Of a stretch of 64,000 nt of DNA, positions 18,507 to 31,732 are shown one piece after another. Below the pieces are notes generated by a model, which made no database searches, had not been told where the DNA came from, and was given only the letters and a program-made list of their open reading frames with translations. The position numbers and the translations under genes are program-made. This DNA is from Bordetella holmesii ATCC 51541. GTDB lineage: Bacteria; Pseudomonadota; Gammaproteobacteria; Burkholderiales; Burkholderiaceae_B. How positions within the stretch are numbered: the first letter of the stretch is position 1; each line of letters opens with the position of its first letter. The stretch covers positions 2,232,001-2,296,000 of the forward strand of contig CP007494.1 in assembly GCA_000612485.1 (NCBI GenBank). The letters are read 5' to 3'.

Positions 18507-19812
18507 GGTTCATCGAGGAATACCGGGGAATGCAGACCGGATCTTGAGGAAGAAGTACTCCTGATCGCGGTAGCCGTAGGAGCGGCGCTTGATGACTTTG
18601 ATGGTGTTGTTGATGCCCTCGACGATGCTGGTGTTGAGCCGGTGGCGACAGCGAGACAGAATCCCGTGCAGATAGGCTTTTAGCTTGAGCGCGAAGTGAG
18701 CCAAGGCGGCGATGCCGCTGCCCCGAGCCTGTTGCAGCCAGTGATCCCATGCCTGGCGGGCGTAGCCGGGGTGTTGGTAGAACCACAGCTGTTTGAGCTC
18801 ATCGCGCATCAGATAAGCGGTGAGCAAGGGCTGGTTGGCCTGGAGCAACTCGTCCAACTTTACCGATTGGCACGGATCGAGGTTTTTGCGATTGCGCAGC
18901 AGTAGCCAGCGACTGGACTTGATCACCCGGCGGGCCGGCTTGTCGTGCCGCAACTGGTTCGCTTGGTCTACACGCACCCGGTCTATCACTTCACGGCCGT
19001 ACTTGGCCACGACGTGGAACAGGTCGTAGACGATCTCGGCGTTGGGGCAGTTGGCCTGGATCTCCAGCTCATAGGCCGTCGTCATGTCGATCGCTACGGC
19101 CCGGATCTGCTGGGCAACCCCAGTTGGCAGTTGTTCGAAGAAGGCTCTGGCCGTCTCGCGCGAGCGGCCATCACCGATCCATAGCACCTGACGGCGGATC
19201 GGATCGACAACGACCGTGGCATAACGATGGCCCTTGTGTAGAGCGAACTCGTCCATCGCTAGGTAGTGGATCTGGCTCCAGTCCGGCTCTTGGATCGCCC
19301 GTCGCAGCAGGGCCTTGTCCAGCGCCTTGACCGTGTGCCAACCCAGTTGGAAGAAGCGCGCCACGGCCAGAATGTTGCTGGACTCAAGCAACTGGCTGAC
19401 CGCCTCGGCCAGCCGGTCGGTCACTCGCTGGTAACGGCCCAGCCAGCTCAGCCTCTCCAGATGCGGTCCACCGCACTGCTCGCACCAGACCCGCCGACGC
19501 GGCACTACCAGCGTCACTCGCAGCGCCATTAGCGGCAGATCCCGCACCCGGCGCGTGGTCGTCTCATGCACCTGCCGACATCGGTTGCCGCAGTGCTCGC
19601 AGTGCATCGTTCGCGCTGAAGGCTTCAGGTAAATCGTGACCGTCCGGCTCTCACCTTCAGGCCACACGACCCGCTCCACCCGATAACCTTCCCACCCACC
19701 CAACCTCTCGATCGTCTTGCGGTCCAGCATGATCCCGGCCTTGATCCTTGAAAAATCAAGGATCAAGCGTAACGGCAATCAAGCACGGCTCCACGCTATT
19801 CCGCGATGAACC
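18507..19812 (-). mobile_element. IS1001 (ISL3 family), copy 2, full length
   Basis: 1306 bp from GGTTCATCGAGG (18507) to the complementary end at 19812, matching the known IS1001 length. The target is an A-run: seven A (18500-18506) on the left, eight A (19813-19820) on the right, a homopolymer duplication of about 7-8 bp. The right-hand A-run is the U-tract of the maeB terminator. Transposase on the minus strand. Confidence 0.95.
18510..19730 (-). CDS. tnpA: IS1001 transposase, copy 2
   Basis: 406 residues from ATG 19730 (MLDRKTIERLGG). N-terminal zinc-finger cysteines (CEHCGNRC, CEQCGGP), helix-turn-helix region around ILAVARFFQLGWHTVKALDKALL, and the DDE_Tnp_ISL3 catalytic domain with LAMDEFALHKGH, AIDMTTAYELEIQANCPNAEIVYDLFHVV and SIVEGINNTIKVIKRRSYGYRD. 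It differs from copies 1 and 3 at two residues seen in translation (QQARGSG against QQAQGSG, KRRSYGY against KRRAYGY). Preceded by the same 12-bp hairpin (19740-19767). Intact and presumably active. Confidence 0.95.
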   Translation of the reverse strand: MLDRKTIERLGGWEGYRVERVVWPEGESRTVTIYLKPSARTMHCEHCGNRCRQVHETTTRRVRDLPLMALRVTLVVPRRRVWCEQCGGPHLERLSWLGRYQRVTDRLAEAVSQLLESSNILAVARFFQLGWHTVKALDKALLRRAIQEPDWSQIHYLAMDEFALHKGHRYATVVVDPIRRQVLWIGDGRSRETARAFFEQLPTGVAQQIRAVAIDMTTAYELEIQANCPNAEIVYDLFHVVAKYGREVIDRVRVDQANQLRHDKPARRVIKSSRWLLLRNRKNLDPCQSVKLDELLQANQPLLTAYLMRDELKQLWFYQHPGYARQAWDHWLQQARGSGIAALAHFALKLKAYLHGILSRCRHRLNTSIVEGINNTIKVIKRRSYGYRDQEYFFLKIRSAFPGIPR

Positions 19813-19840
19813 AAAAAAAACCGGGGCAAGTAAGCCCCGG
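19813..19840 (-). terminator. Rho-independent terminator of maeB
   Basis: On the minus strand: stem CCGGGGC, loop TTACTT, stem GCCCCGG, then eight T (plus-strand positions 19840 down to 19813). IS1001 copy 2 abuts the distal end of the T-tract. Confidence 0.9.
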
Positions 19841-19859
19841 TTTGCAGTAATGCGCCGTA

Positions 19860-22141
<2,282 letters not shown>

Positions 22142-22314
22142 GAGTGAGGTGCTGCCTTTATGCGTGCGCTAACTATGAAAAACCGTTGAACGGGCGCAAG
22201 AACCCGTCCCGAGTATTCGGGATAACCACGTATTTCAACAGAAAGCGCGCGTTCGTGCTTGGGCCGTTATTGCTGCATTGCAGCGTGCAGCGCCAGTCCG
22301 CGGCACGCCTGGCC

Positions 22315-24972
22315 TTAGTTGAGCCAGGCAGCGGTCTGGCGGATGGTCAAGCGGCTTCGTTGATCGTCGCGGGCGGCCTGCCAGGTGCTGTCCTGGTTGC
22401 AGAGCAAGTCCAACGCATGCAACACGATCCATTCGGCGCCGATTTCGAAGAAATCGCGCAGGCGCGCTCGCGTGTCGCTGCGCCCGAAACCGTCGGTGCC
22501 CAGAGTTCGATAGTGTCCCGGAACCCAGGCGCGGATTTGATCGGGAACCGCCCGCACATAATCCGACACCGCTACGGTGGGCAGGTCGGTGTTCAGACAC
22601 TGATGCAGCCAGGCCGGTTCGCCTTCCAGACCCAGCGCGGCCTTGCGTTCGGCGCGCCTGCCGTCTCGGGCCAGTTCACTGAAGCTGGTTACGCTCCAGA
22701 CCTCGGCCTGCACGTCGTAGCGTTGCCGCAGCAGTTCGGCCGCGGCCTCGGCCTCAGGCAGCATGGGGCCTGCTCCCAAGAGCCGCAGCAGGGCTTTCTG
22801 CGGCCGGTGCACGCAGTACATGCCGCGCAGAATGCCCTGGGCTGCGTGCGCAGGCATATCGGGCTGGGGCAGGTTTTCGTTGGTCACTGTCAAATAATAG
22901 AACTCGTCGTGCTGCTCGCCGAGCATGCGGCGCATGCCTGCCTCGACGATGACCGCCACCTCGTAGGCATACGCGGGGTCATAGGCCCGACAGTTAGGCA
23001 CCGTCGAAGCGATCAGATGGCTCGCCCCGTCCTGATGTTGCAGACCTTCCCCGCCCAACGTGCTGCGGCCGGAGGTCGCGCCGATGAGAAATCCCCGGCA
23101 GCGCTGGTCGGCCGCCGCCCAGATCAGGTCGCCGATACGCTGAAAACCGAACATCGAGTAATAAATGTAGAAGGGCAGGGTGGGCAGGTCGTGGGTGGAG
23201 TAGCTGCTTGCCGCTGCCGTCCAGGAAGAGATCGCTCCGGCTTCCGTGATCCCCTCTTCGAGGATCTGGCCATCGCGCGCCTCGCGGTACGAAAGCACCG
23301 AGCCGATGTCTTCGGGTTCATAGAGTTGCCCTTGGGCCGAGTAAATTCCGATCTGGCGAAAAAGATTGGCCATGCCGAAAGTACGTGCCTCGTCGGCCAC
23401 GATGGGCACCATGCGCGGCCCTAGTTCGGGGTGTTTGAGAAGTTGGGTCAACATGCGCACCACCGCCATGGTGGATGACATCTCTTTGCCCTGGGCGTGC
23501 AGGGCAAAAGGGGCGAACTCCGTGGCCGGTGGTGTCGCCAGGGATCGGTCGCCGCGCGAGCGGCGGGGGATGTAGCCGCCCAGGGCGCGGCGGCGCGCAT
23601 GCAGATGGCGTAGTTCCCTGCTGTCGGCAGCCGGGCGGTAAAAGCGCAGATTCAGGCAGTCATCATCGGACAGGGGCAGGGCGAAGCGGTCCCGGAAGGC
23701 CAGCAGGGCTTGATCGTCGAGTTTTTTCTGTTGATGGGTCGTCATGCGGCCCTGTCCGGCCGCACCCATGCCAAATCCCTTTTTTGTCTGCGCCAGGATG
23801 ACGGTGGGCTGGCCGCGATGGCGGACCGCCCTGTGATAGGCGGCGTGGATTTTCACCATGTCATGGCCGCCACGGCGCAGCCGGTCGATCGCACCGTCGT
23901 CCAGGTCGGCAACCAGGGCGGCCAGCGCGGGATTCTGGCCGAAGAAGTGCTCCCGGTTGTAGGCGCCATCCTTGGCGGCAAAGGTCTGGAATTGGCCGTC
24001 CACCGTGTGCGAGAACGCGCGAGCCAGCGCCTCCTGGTCATCGGCAGCAAACAGGGCATCCCAGTCTCCGCCCCACAGCAGCTTGATGACATTCCATTCC
24101 GCCCCGGCGTAGAGTGTTTCCAGCTCGTCGATGATGCGTCCGTTGCCGCGCACCGGCCCGTCGAGGCGTTGCAGATTGCAGTTGATGACAAACACGAGGT
24201 TGTCGAGCTTCTCGCGCGCGGCCAGGGTGAGCGCGGCAATCGATTCGGGCTCGTCCATCTCTCCATCGCCGAAAATTCCCCACACCCGTCGATCGGACTC
24301 CGTGGCAAGCCCGCGATGCTCCAGGTAACGCATATAGCGCGCCTGATAGATGGCGTTGATGGGACCGATCCCCATGGATCCTGTCGGGAACTGCCAGAAA
24401 TCCGGCATCAGCCAGGGATGCGGATAGGAAGACAGGCCCCGCCGGCCTTGTGCGCGCGCGGCGATTTCCTGGCGAAACAGCGCCAGGTCCTCTTCCTCCA
24501 AAAATCCCTCAAGGAAGGCGCGCGCGTAGATGCCGGGCGCCGAGTGCGGCTGCATGTAGACCAGATCACTCCCCCGTCCTGCCAATCCGGCGCGGAAGAA
24601 ATGGTTAAAACCCACTTCGAACAGGTCTGCCTCCGAGGCATAGCTGGCGATGTGTCCGCCCAGCTCACCATGAGCCTGATTGGCGCGCACCACCATGGCC
24701 AGCGCATTCCAGCGGTTGATGCCGGCCAGGCGTGCCTCCAGATCCAGGTCTCCCGGGAATGCGGGCTCCTCGGCGCGCCCGATGGTGTTCAGGTACGGCG
24801 TGCTGGCATTGCGCGGCAGCTTCACCCCCAGCTTGCCGGCATGCTCCAGCAGACAGTCGAGCACATAGGAGGCCCGTTCGCCTCCTTCGGCCTCGAACAA
24901 GGAGCTGAGAGCGTCGCGCCATTCGGCGGTTTCGGCCGCATCACTGTCGACGGCGGCGGGGCGTGCGGACAT
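22315..24972 (-). CDS. AceE-like pyruvate (2-oxo acid) dehydrogenase E1, stand-alone
   Basis: 885-residue homodimeric-type E1 of the transketolase superfamily, essentially the length of AceE. It contains the thiamine diphosphate motif FGDGEMDEPESIAALTLAAREKLDNLVFVINCN, FIWxxGSMGIGPI-type start residues (QFPTGSMGIGPINAIYQARY) and the C-terminal transketolase domain (GRSTLGGEGLQHQDGASHL). Start ATG 24972. No aceF or lpdA follows; it is flanked by maeB and a divergent transporter gene. It may be a paralogue acting with another locus's E2/E3 or on another 2-oxo acid (MdeB-like); the substrate is unknown. Confidence 0.85.
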   Translation of the reverse strand: MSARPAAVDSDAAETAEWRDALSSLFEAEGGERASYVLDCLLEHAGKLGVKLPRNASTPYLNTIGRAEEPAFPGDLDLEARLAGINRWNALAMVVRANQAHGELGGHIASYASEADLFEVGFNHFFRAGLAGRGSDLVYMQPHSAPGIYARAFLEGFLEEEDLALFRQEIAARAQGRRGLSSYPHPWLMPDFWQFPTGSMGIGPINAIYQARYMRYLEHRGLATESDRRVWGIFGDGEMDEPESIAALTLAAREKLDNLVFVINCNLQRLDGPVRGNGRIIDELETLYAGAEWNVIKLLWGGDWDALFAADDQEALARAFSHTVDGQFQTFAAKDGAYNREHFFGQNPALAALVADLDDGAIDRLRRGGHDMVKIHAAYHRAVRHRGQPTVILAQTKKGFGMGAAGQGRMTTHQQKKLDDQALLAFRDRFALPLSDDDCLNLRFYRPAADSRELRHLHARRRALGGYIPRRSRGDRSLATPPATEFAPFALHAQGKEMSSTMAVVRMLTQLLKHPELGPRMVPIVADEARTFGMANLFRQIGIYSAQGQLYEPEDIGSVLSYREARDGQILEEGITEAGAISSWTAAASSYSTHDLPTLPFYIYYSMFGFQRIGDLIWAAADQRCRGFLIGATSGRSTLGGEGLQHQDGASHLIASTVPNCRAYDPAYAYEVAVIVEAGMRRMLGEQHDEFYYLTVTNENLPQPDMPAHAAQGILRGMYCVHRPQKALLRLLGAGPMLPEAEAAAELLRQRYDVQAEVWSVTSFSELARDGRRAERKAALGLEGEPAWLHQCLNTDLPTVAVSDYVRAVPDQIRAWVPGHYRTLGTDGFGRSDTRARLRDFFEIGAEWIVLHALDLLCNQDSTWQAARDDQRSRLTIRQTAAWLN

Positions 24973-25207
24973 GGTTGTCTCCGGTGGGGTTTTTTTGTAA
25001 TCCTATGGCGCAGTGGCAAGCATGGGTGACCGAATTCGGTGTGCGGTATCAGGGTTGGCTGGCATGGACTGCCGCTGGGTGCAGATTCGGCAGTTGAATA
25101 TGCTGATATAAGGGTTTTCGTGGCCTCTGGAAGCCGCAGTTGGCTGCGGGCGCGCTACCATGACGTGCGACCGGCGTCGTCTTGCCGGATGGACAGGGAG
25201 AGATTCG

Positions 25208-27252
25208 ATGGCCGAAGGTTTGCGGGTTCCGGATTCGATGTCGCTGCCGGAACTGACCGTGCGCGGGGTGTTGCTGGGCATGGTCATTACGGTGATCTTC
25301 ACCGCGTCCAATGTCTTTCTGGGTCTGAAGGTCGGATTGACCTTTTCGTCGGCCATCCCGGCCGCCGTGATTTCGATGTCGGTGCTGCGAATGTTTTCCG
25401 GGGCGAATATCCTCGAAAACAATATGGTGCAGACCCAGGCTTCGGCGGCTGGAACATTGTCGTCCATCATTTTCATCCTGCCCTCCCTGGTGATGCTGGG
25501 CCATTGGCAGCATTTCCCTTTCTGGCAGACGCTGGCCATTTGCGCGGCCGGAGGCATGCTGGGCGTGATGTTCTCGATTCCGCTGCGTCACCTCATGGTG
25601 GTCAAGAGTTCCTTGCCCTATCCGGAGGGAGTGGCTGCGGCGGAGATCCTGCGCGTAGGCAGCAGCGCCCGTTCGCAGGAGGCCTCCGGGCGGACGGCGC
25701 CGACGGGGATGGGCGATATCCTCTTGGGCGGCGGTGTGGCCGCCGTGGCCAGCTTTGCCGCCAGCGGCCTGCGGCTGCTGGGCGATGCGGTCAACGGCTG
25801 GTGGTCACTGGGCGGCGCGGTGCTGCGGCTGCCCATGGGATTCTCCCTGGCCTTGCTAGGGGCGGGTTACCTGATCGGCATTGTGGCAGGTCTGGCCATG
25901 TTGACGGGCCTGGTCATCGCCTGGGGGTGGCGGTGCCCGTGCTGACCTGGCATTCGCTGCCGGCGGCCGGTCAGAGTCTGGCCGACTTCGGTACGCAGAT
26001 CTGGAGTTCGCAGGTGCGTTTTATCGGGGCTGGCGTCATAGGCGTCGGGGCCGTCTGGACGCTGGCGCTGCTGTTTTTGCCGATGATGCGTGGCATGGCA
26101 ACCCTGTTCGGCTCGATGTCCGCGGGTGGGCGGCCGCGAGGCGAGGTGCCTCGCACCGAACGCGACCTTCCGGGTGGCTGGATTGCACTGCTGACGCTGG
26201 TGCTGGTGGCGGTGCTGGTCGTGGTGTTCGCCTACTTTATAGCTGCAACGCCGGTGGCCCAGGGGCGGGTTTGGTCATTGGTGACGTATGCCGTGCTGTT
26301 TGCATTCGTGTTTGGTTTTCTGGTGGCGGCGGCCTGCGGCTATATGGCGGGCTTGGTCGGGTCTTCGACCAGCCCTATCTCGGGTGTAGGTATCGTGGCC
26401 ATCGTGCTGGTGTCGTTGCTCATGGTTGCGCTGCACAAGGAGGACGGTCTGCTGGCGTCTGCGGAGGGCCTGCGCCTGGCCACGGCGTTGGCGATCTTCA
26501 CGACGGCCGCGGTCATCGCCGTGGCATCCATCGCGAATGACAATCTGCAGGATCTCAAGACCGGTTGGCTGGTCGGAGCCACCCCCTGGCGTCAGCAAGT
26601 CGCCCTGCTGATAGGTTGCCTGGTCGGGGCCGCAGTCATCTCGCCGGTACTGGACCTGCTCTATAACGCCTATGGGTTCGCCGGCGCCATGCCCCGTCCT
26701 GATATGGACCCTGACCGGGCGCTTTCGGCGCCGCAGGCCTCACTCATGCTGGCCATTGCCCGCGGGATTTTCCTGCGCGATCTGAACTGGCTCATGATCG
26801 TCATCGGGATGGGAATAGGGGTGACGCTCATCGTTGTCGACGAACTGTTGAAGCGGTGTTGCGAGGTCGCCCGCATGCCGGTGCTGGCCGTGGGCATTGG
26901 CATTTATCTGCCGCCAACCGTCAGTGCTCCCATCGTGGTCGGCGCCATACTGGCCTGGTGGCTGGAGAAGATATTGCGCCGGCGGGCGCAGGCGCGGGGT
27001 GTACAGCTGGCGGAAGATGCCGCGGCGGCCAGGCGGCGCGGTGTCTTGCTGGCCTCCGGGCTCATCGTGGGCGAAAGCCTGATCGGGGTTTTTATGGCCG
27101 CCGTGATCGGTGCCACTCAGAAAGATGCGCCACTGGCATTGGTCGGGCCCGGCTTTTCGGAAACCGCGGAATGGCTGGGTTTGGTCGTCTTTATACTGGT
27201 GGTAATCGGCTTTGGCCGCCGGGTAGTGGGGCGCGGGGACTTGGCGAGTTGA
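25208..27252 (+). pseudogene. OPT-family oligopeptide transporter, frameshifted
   Basis: Inner-membrane transporter of the oligopeptide transporter (OPT) family, about 681 residues, with more than a dozen hydrophobic segments. Family-like blocks include NVFLGLKVGLTFSSAIPAAVISM, NNMVQTQASAAGTLSSIIF, KSSLPYPEGVAAAEIL, NDNLQDLKTGWLVGATPWRQQ and the C-terminal GESLIGVFMAAVIGA. The frame shifts at the G-run 25923-25927 (LVIAWG then VAVPVLTWHSLP); one more G would restore it. Start ATG 25208 (MAEGLRVPDSMSLPELTVRG). Divergent from the AceE-like gene; the 235 bp between them shows no clear site. Confidence 0.88.
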
Positions 27253-27589
27253 AGCAGCCGTCGTATTCTGGTCACTTCGATCGTGCAAGGGCGCAGAAAT
27301 CTGCGCCGCAAGATGCCGTCATGAAGCGGTGCGTAAACACCAATAGAGGGTCATAACCTGCGCCTTGGCGCAGCCATTCTGTTCGGGAATGTCGGCATGC
27401 TCGACTTTCCTGCCTTGTCATGCGAATGCAGCAAGACGAGGGCAAACTCGAAGGAGTATACTGACCACACGGCTTTCGAGGCTTGTACGTGCCTTCTGCC
27501 CCTGCTATCCGCCAACCGGGAAGCCCGTGTCGCGGAAGGTTTTCCTGCATCGTATGCGAGTGAAGCACTCGTCAAGGTGAAGCGACATT
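27253..27589 (+). promoter_or_regulatory. sucA upstream region with two hairpins and a possible -10
   Basis: 337 bp without a gene. It holds two GC hairpins, GGCGCAGA/TCTGCGCC (27290-27307) and CTGCGCC-TT-GGCGCAG (27358-27373), sharing the core GCGCAG; neither has a T-tract. A TATACT hexamer at 27457-27462 could be a -10 for sucA, with only a poor -35 upstream (AAGACG at 27433). An AAGGTGAAG ribosome binding site precedes the sucA ATG. Confidence 0.35.
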
Positions 27590-30459
27590 ATGTCTACGGA
27601 ATCAGAATCCCTCTCTACCTCCTATCTTTTTGGGGGTAATGCCCCATACGTCGAGGAGCTTTACGAAGCTTATCTCGACAATCCCGGCTCGGTGCCCGAC
27701 GAGTGGCGCGAGTATTTCGACCAGCTGCAACATACGCCGGCCACCGACGGGCAAGAAACCACGCGCGATCAGGCGCACGCTCCCATCGTCGAGTCCTTTG
27801 CTCAACGTGCACGCGCCAATGCGTTCGTGCAGCGCAGCACCGAGCCCGACCTGTCGGTAGCGTCGAAGCAGGTGTCGGTGCAGTCGCTGATCGCTGCCTA
27901 TCGTTCGCTGGGCTCACGTTGGGCCGATCTGGACCCGCTCAAGCGCCAGGAACGTCCCCGATCCCCGAGCTCGATCCGGCTTTCTATGGCCTGACCGAAG
28001 CCGATCTGGATCAAACCTACTCCGCGACCAATACTTACTTCACGACCGCCAGCACCATGACGCTGCGCGACATCCTGAAGGCATTGCGCGACACGTATTG
28101 CCGCTCGATCGGCGCGGAGTTCATGTATGTTTCCGATCCCGCCGCCAAACGCTGGATTCAGCAGCGTCTGGAGTCGACGCTGGCCGCGCCGTCTTTCTCG
28201 ACTGAAGAAAAGCGCCACATTCTTCAGCAGCTGACCGAATCCGAAGGCCTGGAACGCTTCCTGCATACCAAGTATGTCGGCCAGAAGCGCTTCTCGCTCG
28301 AAGGCGGCGAAAGCTTCATCGCCTCGATGGACGAAGTGGTCAACCACGCAGGTGAGTCGGGCGTGCAGGAAATCGTGGTCGGCATGGCCCACCGCGGCCG
28401 CCTGAACCTGCTGGTCAACACCATGGGCAAGATGCCGGGTGATCTGTTTGCCGAATTCGAGGGCAAGCATGCCGAAGGCCTGACCGACGGTGACGTGAAG
28501 TACCACAACGGTTTCTCGAGCGATGTCTCCACCCGTGGCGGTCCGGTCCATCTGTCGCTGGCCTTCAACCCCTCGCACCTGGAAATCGTCAATCCCGTGG
28601 TCGAAGGCAGCGTCCGCGCCCGCCAGGAGCGCCGCGCCGACCACGAAGGCAAGCAGGTTCTGCCGGTGCTGGTGCACGGTGACGCGGCCTTTGCTGGCCA
28701 GGGCGTCGTGATGGAAACCCTCAACCTGGCCCAGACGCGCGGCTACGGTACGGGCGGCACGCTGCACATCGTCATCAACAACCAGATCGGCTTTACCACG
28801 TCGGATCCGCGCGACTCGCGTTCGACGCTGTATTGCACCGACGTGGTCAAGATGATTGAGGCGCCGGTTTTTCACGTCAACGGAGATGATCCCGAGGCCG
28901 TGGTGTTCGCGACCCGCCTGGCGCTGGACTACCGCATGCAGTTCCGTCACGACGTCGTGCTGGATATCGTGTGTTTCCGCAAACTGGGTCACAACGAACA
29001 GGACACCCCGTCGCTGACACAGCCGCTGATGTACAAGCGCATTGGCCATCACCCGGGCACCCGCAAGCTGTATGCCGAGAAGCTGACCACGCAGGGCGTG
29101 CTGGCCGAGGGCGATGCCGATCAGATGGTCAAGGACTATCGCCAACTCATGGAAGACGGCCAACGCACCATCGAACCGGTGCTGACCGATTACAAGAGCA
29201 CGTACGCCATCGACTGGTCGCCGTTCCTGAGCGCCAAATGGACCGACCAGGCCGACACCGCCGTGCCGCTGGCCGAGCTCAAGCGCATCGGCGAGCGCAT
29301 CACCACCGTGCCGGAAGGTTTCACCGTGCATCCGCTGGTGGCCAAGCTGTTGAACGATCGCCGCAACATGGCCAAGGGCGAGCAGAACCTCGACTGGGGC
29401 ATGGGCGAGCATCTGGCCTTCGCCACGCTGGTCGCCTCGGGTTATGCCGTGCGCATCACCGGTCAGGACTCGGGCCGCGGCACGTTCACGCACCGCCACG
29501 CCGTGCTGCACGATCAGAACCGTGAGCGCTGGAATGACGGCACCTACATTCCGCTGCAGAACGTCTCGGAAGGTCAGGCTCCGTTCGTCGTGATCGACTC
29601 CGTGCTGTCCGAAGAGGCCGTGCTGGCCTTCGAATACGGTTACTCGTCGGCCGAACCGAACACGCTGACCATCTGGGAAGCTCAGTTTGGTGACTTCGTC
29701 AACGGTGCTCAGGTCGTGATCGACCAGTTCATTACCGCCGGCGAAGCCAAGTGGGGCCGCCAATCCGGCCTGACCATGATGCTGCCGCACGGCTACGAAG
29801 GCCAGGGCCCGGAACACTCGTCGGGCCGCATCGAGCGTTTCCTGCAGCTGTGCGCGGACAACAACATCCAGGTCGTTCAGCCGACCACGGCTTCGCAGAT
29901 CTTCCATCTGCTGCGCCGCCAGATGATCCGTCCGTTCCGCAAGCCGTTGGTGATCTTCACGCCCAAGTCGCTGCTGCGCAACAAGGATGCGGGTTCGCCG
30001 CTGACCGAATTGGCTGGCGGCAGCTTCCGCCCTGTCATCGGCGAGATTGACGACAGCATCAAGGCCAATTCGGTCAAGCGCGTGCTGGCTTGCTCGGGCA
30101 AGGTCTACTACGACCTGGTCAACGCCCGCCGCGAGCGCGAGGCCGACAATGTCGCCATCGTGCGCGTCGAGCAGCTCTATCCCTTCGCACACAAGGCGTT
30201 CGAAACTGAACTGCGCAAGTATCCGAAGGCGACGGAAGTGGTCTGGGTGCAGGACGAGCCGCAGAACCAAGGTTCGTGGTTCTATGTCCAACATCATCTG
30301 TACGAGAACATGACCGAAGGTCAGAAGCTGGGTTATGCCGGCCGCGCCGCCTCCGCCTCGCCTGCTGTGGGGTATCTGGCCAAGCACCAGGAGCAGCAGA
30401 AGGCGCTGATCGAACAGGCCTTCGCGCCCAAGTTCAAGGGCTTCATGCTGACCAAGTAA
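27590..30459 (+). pseudogene. sucA: 2-oxoglutarate dehydrogenase E1, frameshifted near the N-terminus
   Basis: Thiamine-dependent E1 of the 2-oxoglutarate dehydrogenase complex, about 956 residues when joined. The first ~123 residues (MSTESESLSTSYLFGGNAPYVEELYEAYLDNPGSVPDEWREYF to DPLKRQERP) are in one frame; IPELDPAFYGLTEADLDQTY through KFKGFMLTK is in another. The shift is at CCCC 27956-27959, where CCCCC would give an unbroken ERPPIPELDP. The main part has GMAHRGRLNLLVNTMGK, HGDAAFAGQGVVMETLNL, NNQIGFTTSDP and the C-terminal transketolase domain. First gene of sucA-sucB-lpdA. Confidence 0.92.
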
Positions 30460-30505
30460 GCACGGTCGCGGATCACAGAACACTCATCTAACGGAATTCA
30501 TCACC

Positions 30506-31696
30506 ATGGCTATTACTGACGTTGTTGTTCCCCAGTTGTCCGAATCGGTGTCGGAAGCTACCCTGTTGACCTGGAAAAAACAGCCCGGCGCTGCGGTCGA
30601 AGCTGACGAGATTCTCATCGAAATCGAGACCGACAAGGTCGTGCTGGAAGTGCCCGCCCCGTCGTCGGGTGTGTTGGCCGAGATCGTCAAGGGCGACGGC
30701 AGCACCGTGACCTCGGGCGAACTGATTGCCCGCATCGATACGGCCGCCAAGGCCGCCGCCGCACCGGCAGCCGCTGCGGCGGCCCCGGCCCCGGCGCCGG
30801 CAGCCAGCACCTCGGCTGCAGGCGTGGCTTCGCCGGCCGCCGCCAAGATCCTCGCCGAAAAGGGCGTGGATGCCGCCAACGTGTCCGGCAGCGGTCGCGA
30901 TGGCCGTGTGACCAAGGGCGATGCCCTGACCGCCAGCGCCGCCCCTGCCAAGAAGGCGGCCGCTCCTGTGGCGCCGCCCACGTTGTCGCTCGATGGCCGT
31001 CCTGAGCAACGCGTTCCCATGAGCCGTCTGCGCGCCCGCGTGGCCGAGCGCCTGCTGCAGTCGCAACAGGAAAACGCCATTTTGACGACCTTCAACGAGG
31101 TCAACATGCAGGCCGTCATCGACCTGCGCAACAAGTACAAGGACAAGTTCGAGAAGGAGCACGGCGTCAAGCTCGGTTTCATGCCCTTCTTCGTCAAGGC
31201 CGCCGTCGCTGCCCTGAAGAAGTACCCGGTGATCAACGCCTCGGTCGACGGCAAGGACATCATCTATCACGGCTATTTCGACATCGGCATCGCGGTCGGC
31301 AGCCCGCGTGGCTTGGTGGTTCCCATCTTGCGCAATGCCGATCAGCTGACTATCGCTGAAATCGAGAAAACCATTGCCGACTTCGGCAAGCGCGCCGCTG
31401 ACGGCAAGCTGGGTATCGAAGAAATGACCGGTGGTACGTTCTCCATCTCCAACGGAGGCGTGTTCGGCTCGATGCTCTCGACGCCGATCATCAACCCGCC
31501 GCAATCGGCCATCCTGGGCGTGCACGCCACCAAGGAGCGCGCGGTTGTCGAAAATGGTCAGATCGTCATCCGCCCGATGAACTACCTTGCCATGTCCTAC
31601 GACCACCGCATCATCGACGGCCGCGAAGCTGTCCTGGGCCTGGTCGCCATGAAGGAAGCGCTGGACGATCCGCAACGTCTGTTGCTGGACCTGTAA
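30506..31696 (+). CDS. sucB: 2-oxoglutarate dehydrogenase E2 (dihydrolipoyl succinyltransferase)
   Basis: 396 residues, intact. Lipoyl domain (residues 1-77) with the lipoylated lysine in [14 protein letters not shown]; an Ala/Pro linker (about 80-110, [16 protein letters not shown]); an E3-binding domain (about 110-150, [32 protein letters not shown]); and a catalytic acyltransferase domain ending with [17 protein letters not shown] (catalytic His and Asp). It forms the core of the complex with sucA and lpdA. Confidence 0.96.
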   Translation: MAITDVVVPQLSESVSEATLLTWKKQPGAAVEADEILIEIETDKVVLEVPAPSSGVLAEIVKGDGSTVTSGELIARIDTAAKAAAAPAAAAAAPAPAPAASTSAAGVASPAAAKILAEKGVDAANVSGSGRDGRVTKGDALTASAAPAKKAAAPVAPPTLSLDGRPEQRVPMSRLRARVAERLLQSQQENAILTTFNEVNMQAVIDLRNKYKDKFEKEHGVKLGFMPFFVKAAVAALKKYPVINASVDGKDIIYHGYFDIGIAVGSPRGLVVPILRNADQLTIAEIEKTIADFGKRAADGKLGIEEMTGGTFSISNGGVFGSMLSTPIINPPQSAILGVHATKERAVVENGQIVIRPMNYLAMSYDHRIIDGREAVLGLVAMKEALDDPQRLLLDL

Positions 31697-31712
31697 TCCA
31701 GATCGGGGCGAA

Positions 31713-31732
31713 GCCGGGCGCGTGCGCCCGGC
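31713..31732 (+). other. Intercistronic hairpin between sucB and lpdA
   Basis: GCCGGGCGC (31713-31721), loop GT, GCGCCCGGC (31724-31732), followed by a T-rich stretch (TCGTCTTTCTTCCTTTTTT). It could be a weak terminator or attenuator setting the ratio of lpdA to sucAB, or an mRNA-stabilising structure. Confidence 0.5.

Noticed and set aside
6926..19812. Composite transposon formed by IS1001 copies 1 and 2 around the phosphonate region
   Set aside because: Copy 1 has its own perfect target duplication and copy 2 sits in its own A-run, so they inserted separately; enclosed genes look like native chromosome.
25003..25591. Minus-strand frames opposite the OPT transporter start and its upstream region
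   Set aside because: No conserved motif; they overlap a recognisable transporter on the plus strand.
27940..27970. Programmed ribosomal frameshift in sucA
   Set aside because: No slippery heptamer or downstream structure seen, the enzyme is not known to use frameshifting, and the same one-base-loss pattern occurs across unrelated genes.
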